A stretch of DNA of 64,000 nucleotides from Clytia hemisphaerica. Taxonomy: Eukaryota; Cnidaria; Hydrozoa; Leptothecata; Clytiidae. Shown here piece by piece: positions 57,501-64,000 of this stretch (its first letter is position 1; every line of letters begins with the position of its first letter). A program made the translations under genes and the position numbers. The stretch lies in NCBI GenBank assembly GCA_902728285.1, contig CACVBU010000050.1, positions 3,310,919 through 3,374,918 on the forward strand. Direction: 5' to 3'. The notes under the pieces were generated by a model. It saw only the letters and a program-made list of their open reading frames with translations, made no database searches and had not been told where the DNA came from.

Positions 57501-60500
57501 TTAAGAAAAATATAAATACTTGCAAAAGCCATTAATGACTTCGAAAGAATTTCACAATGTCTTTAAGGTTGACGTAATGAGAATGTCAAAAAAACATCAC
57601 AAACTTTTTATGACGTGAAAAGTTTCCATAAAAAAGGATAGGCTTTAAAGGATAGGAACAAATTTGGAGCACTTCATATCTGAAAAAACCATCAAGGAGC
57701 GAAGATGAAATTGGTCACCATTTGTTTTCTTTTTCTTTTCATCCAGCTTGGAGAATGTATCAGTGCACTGGGAAGGACAAACTCTGTCGATGGAGGAAAT
57801 TTGCCAGAATGTAAACCTTCAATGACCAAACTGTTAACCTTCCAGAAGATGCATTATGACTTGAAGAATGTGGAGCAATCCAAAAAGTTGTATTACTCTG
57901 AGAAGTATACATCCAAAGCCAACACTGGTGCTATTAGATTCAGGATCTCGGAAAACAAATGCACTTATTACATTTCTTCAACCTTTGAAGAGCAAGTAGA
58001 CGGGGACACCATTTCTCAAGAATATAACAAGACCGTTAGCACACCTGTTGTTGTAAACGGACAGGTCATGGCAGAGGCTATCTTTGACCGAAGTGCAATT
58101 CACCGTGGTAAACAAAGCAACCATCACGAAAGAAGAATCATCAATTCGGAATTTCAATGCGAGAGCGAAGACACAGATGTGATATGCAAGGCTGATGTTT
58201 ACCTGACGGAATATCGTATCCCTTACAGAGCAGTATTCGGTTTGAATACCTATCAATGTCAACGAGAGGGCATGTATGTCATCAAAAACTACCCTGATGT
58301 TGTTTTCGATAAAGAAGCTATATAAAATGTCCACCGAGAATGACGTATGAGACCATTAAAAAAAGTACTTGCTAACTAAAATAAATATGAGCATTAACAG
58401 TTTGTACTTTAATACCACAGCAACTGAGTCAAAATTGCAGACCTTTACAAAACCTATACAAAGAATTTTTTAGTGGATGCCAGCAGCCGAATACACCTTT
58501 TCGACCGTAGTCGCGCGGTCAGACGCGTGTCACTTTATCATTTAATTATCCCCCTAAACTCGATCCATTCCTTTTTTACACCTTTTTCTATTAACTATAG
58601 AGGTGCGAAAAGACTGGGACGGTTTTAGGGTGGTAAAACGGACTTTTATGAGCCTATCACGTTGTAGTGAGCGACTGGTTTCTAATCTGCCAAATGTACA
58701 GATTTGTAACATAATTCCTATGTAAAGTATTTATCAATTTAAACATATAATATTAGAATACCAATTTACTACAATACCTTTATTGTTATCCATGATATCT
58801 TTAACTGGTTTCCAGTCCCCATCTTCTTTGATGTGATGATCATTTCGCATCATGTCGTTTTTCATGTCCCAAAAGATCTGTAAAATTGAACAAAAAATAA
58901 ATTCTAGTGGTTTTGTGCTACACTTTGAATGACAGAGGGTACAACAACGATTCAAAGGGCTTTTGTTTCAATAAATATTCTCCCTATATATTCTTCATCA
59001 GAGTATGTTGAAAAAGAAAATTCCTGATATCCTGTCAATACTAATTGCGTTTATTTAGGTCACCTTATGAATTCTCAGACAATAATGATTCGATCTCAGG
59101 GATTTAGGATCTCAGGGGGATTCCCCATTTATTCTGGTCAATAAATAATCATTGAGATTTTAATTTTATGTTGAAAATTTTTAAGACGGATCCATTTCTA
59201 TGCAATTTAGCCCTAAACCCCCCCTAAAAAGGTTAAGGCAAGCCAAAATGACCGAAAGGATCCAGTCACCTTGTAGTTAACAGCAAGCCACAGGTTGGAA
59301 TAATTAGCTAAAGTACGCATTCTGATTGGTCGATATTCTACGTTGAAAGTCATTTGCTCAGCAACCTCAGGGATGGTTTTGTTGTTCGAAGTGACATTTG
59401 CACAGTATGTACCTGTTATAAATAATAGAGAATAGATCGGTGTCATAAGAAATTCTCCTTGAATATGAGCAAGGAATAATCCTCATGGAAGAAGTAGAAC
59501 CATTTTCGGTATTTACTAACAAGCATGAAAGGCGCAGCCACAGAAACGTGCTGATAATAAACATTATGGCTTTGTTGGTATGGGTAAATAAAACATTAAA
59601 TAAAACATCTTTTCGCATCATAAGATGAGCTGGTTAACAAAACCTACCGAGAGGAGGCTGTAATTCTTCGAGAGTTGGTTCAACTTTACGGAAGCCGAAA
59701 TAATCATAAATGGAATGTCGATGGATCATGGTATTGGATTCTAGGATTCGGACCAACTTCATATCACCGGATGATGTTTGGAAGAAATGATAATCCACGG
59801 TTTCGTTCCCACTATGACGCTTCCAGTGATGGCAACTGAAAGAGAAAACATTGTTCAGCGAGTCTGTGAATAAATAAATAAGACTCAATTTATTATAATA
59901 TTGTAATTACTGGCTGAAAAACATTAATATCAACATCACAACATCATAACCATCGTCGACGCAATACACAGGTTGCGAAGTTAAAGTCTGAAGACAAATC
60001 ACATTTTTATGGGTGTTTGTTAAATGACATTTATTTCTGATTGGTTCGAATTTATTGACACTAATAAAGTTATCAGCTGTAAGTTGTAAAGCAAGAAACA
60101 CGGGAATAAAATCACGTGGATGTTTTGACTGCACTGATATAATTTTGCAACCCGTGTATTGAGTATTCATAAGAAGCTGCTGGTTTACTTGAACTTGAAT
60201 CGTGCTAGAAAAGTCTACCTGCCTTTTCAATTTGGCTCTATTAAGTCCCTTACTCTGGGGAAAAACATCAACCGACGGGATTGATATTCTCCAAAGCTGC
60301 TAATTCAAAACTACTCTACTCGTTGAAATGATCAAATCTGATTCTGGCTAAATTTATACCTCAAATTTCGAACAACAGTTTCGCCTTCATAAGTGTAATT
60401 GTTCGATTCAACGTCGCCGACCAGTTGTGAAGTCGTGGCGGCCGGTGATCGCCACATTTGCGCCACATCCTTCACATGTCGAGCTGTATTGTATGTGAAC

Positions 60501-60796
60501 CGACATTTTTTTCGGCCGTCCGTCGTGTCAACAAACTTCGCCTCTGCTTTGTCGAAGTCGAAGAACACAGCCATGTTTCTTACAGTTACGGTAATGTTCT
60601 TTGTTCTTTGAGATTCGAAATAATAAGAATATTTGTTCTGTTTTCGGTATTCTCTTGCTGTATATATGACGTGATTTACATTCATATCACTTTTTACTTC
60701 AACACCGGTCGTATAGGTGTCCGGCAACTGTGGAAACTCCATAGCAAAGCTTCTGGAAAGTCCAAGCACCAAAACAAAAAGTACGAACTTCATCAT
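39562..60796 (-). CDS. LolA-like type I membrane protein, ten exons
   Basis: Exons: 60360-60796, 59648-59835, 59270-59412, 58778-58877, 56236-56462, 55385-55581, 54004-54163, 53557-53613, 53370-53508, 39562-40013. Every junction is GT-AG and phases match, giving 699 residues. There is a signal peptide (MMKFVLFVLVLGLSRSFA), then an extracellular part with LPDTYTTGVEVKSDM, GERFVRGVPCDVWIY and VPVRVVGYY, a pattern I associate with the LolA-like family of invertebrate secreted/membrane proteins. A transmembrane helix follows at about 587-610 (IGILIFFVFFALMVGFIVAV), with a cytoplasmic tail of about 88 acidic residues. Function is unknown. The last intron is 13.4 kb, full of transposons. The intron between exons 4 and 5 holds another gene. 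The family call is tentative; the gene model is firmer. Exon 8 is the least certain. Confidence 0.75.
40328..40333 (+). repeat. Left 6-bp target duplication TATACA
   Basis: TATACA directly precedes AGTAGTGAG and recurs directly after CTCACTACT at 46375-46380. The uninterrupted site occurs once in the inverted copy near 50433. Confidence 0.88.
40388..40520 (+). repeat. Subterminal 19-bp tandem repeats, left arm
   Basis: GTGAGTGACACTACAGAAA is repeated about four times perfectly and then in worn copies. The mirror array is at about 46198-46325. Such subterminal arrays are often binding sites for the element's own proteins; that role is inference here. Confidence 0.85.
41244..41432 (+). CDS. 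Small 62-residue ORF in Polinton left arm
   Basis: The ORF begins MSSHWKQVFIEDGF and contains IVRWMDGEIEYIKLELL. An identical protein is encoded in the right arm at 45275-45463 on the other strand. Its conservation in both arms suggests a real element protein, but the arms may simply be too young to have diverged. Family not recognised. Confidence 0.45.
   Translation: MSSHWKQVFIEDGFSNFTKVVNERESNDIFAIVRWMDGEIEYIKLELLADDRWIKNLRLQKF
41688..42200 (-). pseudogene. Frameshifted zinc-finger ORF, Polinton left arm
   Basis: This is the left-arm copy of the protein at 44506-45006. It matches until about 41852, where the run of A after the Met-Lys codons is one base shorter than in the right arm (GAAAAGG against GAAAAAGG). 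The frame shifts and stops at 41826. The rest of the homology continues in another frame to about 41700. Confidence 0.75.
42640..42905. repeat. About 42-bp TAATCC tandem array, left arm
   Basis: Diverged units such as GGGATCAACTAATCCTCATT and TTAGGATTACCTAATCCCTC alternate. The mirror array is at about 43798-44065. Short palindromes (GGATTA/TAATCC) recur every 10-20 bp. Confidence 0.75.
43239..43526 (+). pseudogene. N-terminal fragment of a packaging-type ATPase in the Polinton core
   Basis: The 95-residue frame starts MDVKLKHPFSILVS and continues to IVWLITKHQEDAYQLL. This resembles the start of the P-loop ATPases found in Polinton-like elements and related DNA viruses. The P-loop is damaged (no GxxGxGK pattern; S-C-L-R-G-A-E-K-S instead) and the frame runs out into unrelated GC-rich sequence. 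No working enzyme. Confidence 0.45.
43478..43514. other. GC-rich hairpin-forming stretch at the core/right-arm junction
   Basis: GGGGCGTAAGCCCC and CCCGCCTTTGGCGGG are perfect short hairpins in otherwise AT-rich DNA, directly before the right arm begins. They may mark the point where the internal deletion was joined. Confidence 0.6.
43798..44065. repeat. About 42-bp TAATCC tandem array, right arm
   Basis: Inverted counterpart of 42640-42905, with units such as GATTAGTTGATCCCAAAGAG. Confidence 0.75.
44506..45006 (+). CDS. C2H2 zinc-finger protein of the Polinton, right arm, intact
   Basis: This 166-residue frame has one classical finger (C29, C32, H45, H50 in YECDICEKTFSNKSNYNRHV), then a very acidic segment of about 30 residues, then a helical C-terminus (KTHKSVMETLQRVRDEEDMD). 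A start at the Met before YECDIC (44581) is also possible. An AATAAA follows at about 45069. This is the intact version of the frameshifted left-arm copy. It is an element-encoded protein of unknown role; DNA binding is the obvious guess. Confidence 0.6.
   Translation: MCFAYKFVSKDATSSNKFKTGGRNTMYECDICEKTFSNKSNYNRHVAKAHPEESEEEDEESDEDFTDSEPMSSDSEESQGVKETFNIWESMLNECQETDLSIHEIYKYKILFLRAMKKDKTHKSVMETLQRVRDEEDMDFEEALDFAVEKRRFLINRQIPNDAMKE
45275..45463 (-). CDS. Small 62-residue ORF in Polinton right arm
   Basis: Encodes the same protein as 41244-41432 in the left arm, with no residue difference seen. Confidence 0.45.
   Translation of the reverse strand: MSSHWKQVFIEDGFSNFTKVVNERESNDIFAIVRWMDGEIEYIKLELLADDRWIKNLRLQKF
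46198..46325 (-). repeat. Subterminal 19-bp tandem repeats, right arm
   Basis: Mirror of 40388-40520, read as TTTCTGTAGTGTCACTCAC. Confidence 0.85.
47748..48098 (+). pseudogene. Degenerate ORF in the core of the outer element
   Basis: A 116-codon frame with VPTWTGCRKIL and LTDADEVYNILINVGKILRN looks protein-coding at its start (balanced codon use, amphipathic helices) and then runs into low-complexity sequence. I recall similar W-G-containing proteins in repeat-rich invertebrate genomes but cannot name the family. Confidence 0.25.
48420..48600. repeat. GGCCTGG / CGGGGT short repeats in outer-element core
   Basis: CCCAGGCCTGG, TTTTCGGGGT and CCAGGCCTG recur with inverted copies over 180 bp. 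Confidence 0.45.
50499..53295 (-). mobile_element. 5'-truncated non-LTR retrotransposon (jockey/CR1-like LINE)
   Basis: A long endonuclease-RT frame is followed by about 115 bp of 3' tail with TTTGTAAATAATAGTTGATC repeats. The 5' end is cut inside the endonuclease, the usual result of incomplete reverse transcription. The 3' end lies directly against the terminus of the outer inverted-repeat element at 50498. Confidence 0.8.
50614..53295 (-). CDS. LINE polyprotein: partial endonuclease and complete reverse transcriptase
   Basis: Open without a stop from about 53295 to the stop at 50614. The first Met at 53031 is internal. Before it lie GGSEKFQTAIIPSKL and LLLLGDFNCEI, the C-terminal half of an APE-type endonuclease, followed by IDLMLTN. 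The RT motifs, in residues counted from that Met, are FATVTPVYKK and NYRPISILPVISKI (351-381), GFRKGYSTQTSLL (404-416), ALLIDLSKAFDC (434-445), GVPQGSILGPLF (494-505) and the catalytic YADDTT (525-530). No in-frame stops or frameshifts were seen, so the insertion is young or was active recently. The truncation removes the catalytic start of the endonuclease. Confidence 0.9.
54485..54608. mobile_element. Decayed relative of the MITE at 20355-20494
   Basis: GGCGTAAAAAGGGCCAA, GACCGGCGTAAAAGG and GGCGTAAAAATGGCCGATA match the ends and interior of that element. The inverted ends are imperfect. Confidence 0.4.
54671..55375. mobile_element. 705-bp MITE with ACTGGACGAAATAAGGGATT ends
   Basis: The left end ACTGGACGAAATAAGGGATT, then TCCAATC, is inverted at the right (GATTGGAAATCTCTTATTTC, then GTCCAGT). 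A second palindrome (GATATTGGAC / GTCCAATATC) lies inside. The right end stops 9 bp from the exon at 55385-55581. Confidence 0.7.
56695..56790 (-). other. tRNA-like segment (SINE or tRNA relic)
   Basis: On the minus strand, TGCAGTTAGAGCATCCTGCT resembles an A box and anticodon stem, and GTGGGTTCGGATAC a B box. The T-stem partner is degraded (ACTAG in place of CCCAC). It lies in an intron of the LolA-like gene. Confidence 0.45.
56812..57103. mobile_element. MITE with ACACCCCTGTCTCA ends
   Basis: AAACACCCCTGTCTCA on the left and GACACAGGGGTG on the right are inverted. The interior repeats phrases such as 'cccagtgggga'. Related pieces lie near 8787, 37545 and 48288. Confidence 0.55.
57705..58325 (+). 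CDS. Intronless gene for a secreted protein, nested antisense
   Basis: A single 206-residue open frame with a signal peptide (MKLVTICFLFLFIQLGEC), several Cys in the mature part (CKPSM, NKCTYY, FQCESED, VICKAD, YQCQRE) and no transmembrane segment. I do not recognise the family. It lies in the intron between exons 4 and 5 of the LolA-like gene, on the opposite strand. An AATAAA at 58379-58384 follows the stop by 54 bp, which supports its own transcript. The lack of introns sets it apart from every other gene here and fits retroposition or simply a small gene. Confidence 0.7.
   Translation: MKLVTICFLFLFIQLGECISALGRTNSVDGGNLPECKPSMTKLLTFQKMHYDLKNVEQSKKLYYSEKYTSKANTGAIRFRISENKCTYYISSTFEEQVDGDTISQEYNKTVSTPVVVNGQVMAEAIFDRSAIHRGKQSNHHERRIINSEFQCESEDTDVICKADVYLTEYRIPYRAVFGLNTYQCQREGMYVIKNYPDVVFDKEAI
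58379..58384 (+). promoter_or_regulatory. Polyadenylation signal of the nested secreted-protein gene
   Basis: AATAAA 54 bp after the stop codon, on the sense strand of the gene. Confidence 0.5.
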
Positions 60797-60893
60797 GCTG
60801 ATTTTTCTAGATGAAACTCCAAAAAAAAGTATGCCAAATATAACCTGTTCAAGAATTCAACATCTGACTTATAACCCAGAATGTTCTCAAGAG

Positions 60894-60900
60894 CTTTATA
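60894..60900 (-). promoter_or_regulatory. TATA box of the LolA-like gene
   Basis: TATAAAG on the minus strand lies about 98 bp before the ATG at 60796. Confidence 0.45.
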
Positions 60901-61904
60901 AACTAATTTTCATTAGCAATTTGCTTACTAAAGCTCAAAATTTAATTTGAATCGTTTAAGTTATGGACCGTTCAAAACGAACGTCTCTTAACTTTCCTTC
61001 TTTATTCTCTTCTATGAATATCACTCAACCTCACTCAAATACAGACTAATCAAAAAAACGGTACATATCTCATACAGCATCGCGTAATCACAAAATGACT
61101 TTTTGATTACTTTTCATGGAATTACTTTCTCAACAAAAAGTGCTTTTGATTTGATCTAAGCTGATTATTGCTAAATGTAGGTATTCCTTTGTTAAGGGTT
61201 ACAAGAATTATTTTTTTGACAAAAGAGGTTTTACTGTTTATAGAATAGCCTCAGACTGTGAATCTTACTGATTTAAAAATCACTCATATCCTGTTCAAAC
61301 AAAGAAAAATGTAAAAGAGAATGCTATCGTTAAGGAGCTGACCCAGAAAAATAAATAAAAGAGCAAAAGCCACTATGTGCTACTGAACATTCGTTAGATT
61401 CTGTAGAGAATTTTTTTCTGAATAAAATACATCTTATATTTTCTAGTGCAAAACAAATTACAGCACAGAAATCCCTTCACGGTCTTATCAGTCCATTTCT
61501 ATAAGGAGGAGAAACGATATTCGAAAAATGTTTTCTAACATTCGTGAAAATCGTATACCTAAAAAGAAAGGACTTACAAATATCAGCGTTCGTCATGGTG
61601 CAGAAGATCATTGTAGTTTCCTTCTTTAGACGATGGCGGACTTTCGAGCCTACGGAAGATATATTGAGCTAGCATACATTTGAATAAGATTAGAATTTGG
61701 GTAGTTTTTACAAAAATTGAAGCTTTCAAGCCAAGGGCCAAGGGCCAAGGTTGAGATAGACAATTTATCGGACACGCCTACATCTTACGTCAAAAAACGT
61801 CAATGCAATGTTTTCGCTAGACGCGTAATAAAAGATACCAAAGTATTGCTACAAAAATTCCCAACGTCAATTTCAAATCAACAAACATTGCTCCTTGATG
61901 TCTA

Positions 61905-62227
61905 ATGAAGCAATATTTTGTCTATATACTATGGATATATTTATTCTTCTTATTAATCATTTTTGATATGCTACAAAACTTTTACGACATGGCAAGAAAA
62001 AGAGTTCGTAGAAAACCGAAGAAGTCAAAGCAAAATCCAGAATCTCAACCAAATCCAGAGATTCCTAAAGATTCATCGGAGACGACAAAATCGGATGAGA
62101 ATCCTACTGCAAACACTCTGGAAAACACAAATGATGTACCCAATACTAATGAAGATACTCAGAGTAAGTCGAGGTTTATTTACCTTTTGAGTGAACGATC
62201 AAACTCTCACATTTATGGAACAGTTTG
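61905..62227 (+). CDS. Hypothetical small ORF with hydrophobic N-terminus
   Basis: The frame begins with a hydrophobic run (YILWIYLFFLLIIF), then a basic patch (ARKRVRRKPKKSKQ), then a polar Asn/Pro/Thr/Glu-rich tail. Composition suggests a signal-anchored protein. A possible donor (CAGA then GTAAGT) at about 62161 could end an exon, but no partner exon was found. It could be non-coding. Confidence 0.25.
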
Positions 62228-62709
62228 ACTTAAGGATTTTATCTGATATCCCGATGGCTATAGTCTGGTTCAACGGCACGGAATTTGTTGAAACTCCTCG
62301 GACCAATCCTTTCAAATTTCAAGCTTTAGCGTGTAGGAAGAAGATTCCTATACATCTAAATCAGGTGATATCAGGTGCAAGATAATTAATAACAAGTAGC
62401 AAGGAAGGAGAGCTTGCTCTTTGATCCGTACATGTGACTCCAGACACCCTTCCTGACTAGGGTATATCTATGTAATCTGTTATTTTGTGATCATGCGTAT
62501 GTATGCATGTAATAGTTTATTTCATGTTGACGAAAAGGTAGCAGCAAAGGCTAATAAAAGTCAACACTACTTTACAATTAAAAAAAAGCTAATGTTTTGT
62601 TGGCAACATCATCGTCGCTGCTACTGAGGCTAGATATTGACAGCTTTTGGTTGGCAAAGTTTTTGTTTGCTTTTTATCAAGCGAAGGTTATCTGTTCTGT
62701 GACTTCCTC

Positions 62710-63009
62710 TCACACGCCAAATGAAATCACCATCACATTCGGAGTTCCATTTCTTAGCATTTTCGCATACATCTCTTTGATTTTTCTTCTTTCATTGATG
62801 GTGAAATCATCGGTGATGCTTAGATGATATCCAAGCCACTTCAACTTGTTGAAGTTGCTCATGATTCTTTCTTTTTCTTCTTCAATTTGCAAGGTCACCT
62901 TTATTTGACGCTTTCTCCTCGGCCTATTTTCATGTTCGAACCCAATACGATGTTGATGCGTTGGTTTGATGTCGCGGATAGTACTGTTGACTTTTCCGTG
63001 TTGTTTCAC
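62710..63009 (-). pseudogene. Possible retroelement ORF1-like relic
   Basis: The frame has a basic region (ENRPRRKRQIKVTLQ), then SNFNKLKWLGYHLSITDDFT and ERRKIKEMYAKML. This order resembles the C-terminal part of some LINE ORF1 or similar nucleic-acid-binding proteins. There is no other trace of an element around it. Confidence 0.22.
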
Positions 63010-64000
63010 GTGTGTTTCTTACTACCTTATGCACATGAAGTTTGCATTTTCTTTATGATACTGAGGGAAAAGTATAAACAAATATTCTTTGCTGGGGGGA
63101 ATTCAAAATATTGGTCACCTCCCTCGAAGTTATCCTGAATAAGACACTTTCTTACGTGTCTGGTTAAATGGAGTTATTATAATGTTTAATTGCGCTCAGA
63201 ATTCCACGCTATATTCCAAGGTATAAATCATTTCTGTTGAATGAATCCGAAATCTGAGAATGTTTCGTATGCTAAAGGGTTTGTACTCAAATAATGGGTA
63301 AAATGGAAAACTAAAAACACAGATTTCCATTCAAGATGGGCTTTGGTTTGGCATTTCTTCTTCTATTATCTTCCATACATACTGAACTCTCGAGCTTTCT
63401 CTTTAAAAGTACTTTGGTTTTAAAAAGAAAACAGAACAATACTCGGGAAAGCTCAATGAAACAAAACGATCAAAAGTTCGGTTTCGTATCGCTCTGGTAT
63501 GGTTTTACTCTGTACCAGAATGAATGCTTCGTAGTACACTCTGTGCGCATTTTCTGTTTGATAAAAAAATTCCCGTACGGAGACCTCTGCGATGAAGCTT
63601 GATTTATAAATAGCAACACTTCTCTAATCGTCTCCCCTCTCTCACCAACACTCCATTGCAGCGGTCGGTTTGAAAAATCTCAAATGAGAAAAGACAATGA
63701 CAACAGACCCTCTACGGCAATGAATTTTGAAATAAGCCGTAGACACTGGGTCTGTGTACAAACAAGTATGGTTTTCGTTACTGGTAGGAAGTGTTCGTAC
63801 TGATTGCGAAACATTTCGGAGCAATTATCTGATATTCCGATGGCGTATTGGCGGCCACCCACGCTAAAGCTCTGAAGGAGCGGGCCAATATCACCATCGG
63901 AGACCTTTAGTAGTCATCGTTTGATGTACCGCATCACAGTCGTGTCTAGCTGTCCTTACACTTTTTGCTTGACTATCGGTTGCACCCGACTGAATTTAGC

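Larger units (their letters stand above)
60797..64000. other. Right flank, mostly non-coding
   Basis: Beyond the 5' end of the LolA-like gene only weak open frames occur, two of which are listed separately. No exon with supported splice sites and recognisable protein was found. Confidence 0.4.

Noticed and set aside
59907-60230. 107-codon frame in intron 1 of the LolA-like gene
   Set aside because: No acceptor or donor joins it in phase to exons 1 and 2, which join directly as AG plus T.
63336-63602. 88-codon frame with a hydrophobic start
   Set aside because: A signal-peptide-like start alone is weak in AT-rich DNA. No family resemblance, TATA box or poly(A) signal was found.

Overview
This is a eukaryotic (metazoan) genomic window. 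It is AT-rich, its genes are split by many short GT-AG introns, and it is heavily loaded with transposons and MITEs. The gene set points to an invertebrate animal: major vault protein (MVP), a HEPN-Death-NACHT NLR, a secreted astacin with a ricin-type lectin tail, and a LolA-like membrane protein. The phylum cannot be settled from the sequence alone. Few genes are intact as single open frames. I rebuilt most gene models by hand from splice sites and checked them by codon phase at every junction.

Layout. (1) From 28871 leftwards to the window edge, the minus strand carries most of MVP: 23 exons and 754 codons, with the last C-terminal part outside the window. Two very large MVP introns act as hosts. 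Intron 3 (19229-28015) contains a complete same-strand NLR gene (20797-26519). Intron 17 (2623-13387) contains two opposite-strand paralogous membrane-protein genes (3655-5712 and 8110-12779) with similar promoters and similar 3' MITEs. Intron 16 holds about 30 tandem 53-bp copies of the MVP exon-17 3' splice site. (2) 28872-35287 is gene-poor and contains several MITEs. (3) 35288-39126 is an astacin metalloprotease, plus strand. (4) 60796 back to 39562 is a ten-exon minus-strand gene for a LolA-like type I membrane protein. Its last intron (40014-53369, 13.4 kb) is filled by a truncated LINE, a 4.2-kb inverted-repeat element and, inserted into the latter, a 6.04-kb palindromic Polinton-type element with a 6-bp target duplication. 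Another intron of the same gene holds an intronless antisense gene for a secreted protein (57705-58325). (5) 60797-64000 has only weak ORFs.

The most striking points are four. The NLR has a C-terminal array of ten 67-79 residue repeats that I do not recognise as LRR, TPR or WD repeats, together with an N-terminal HEPN domain that keeps the RNxxxH motif. The minisatellite is built from a splice acceptor. A Polinton insertion has its empty site preserved in the same window. Three unrelated genes are nested inside MVP. Vault and NLR proteins are both linked to innate defence in animals, so the nesting may matter for co-regulation, but that is inference.
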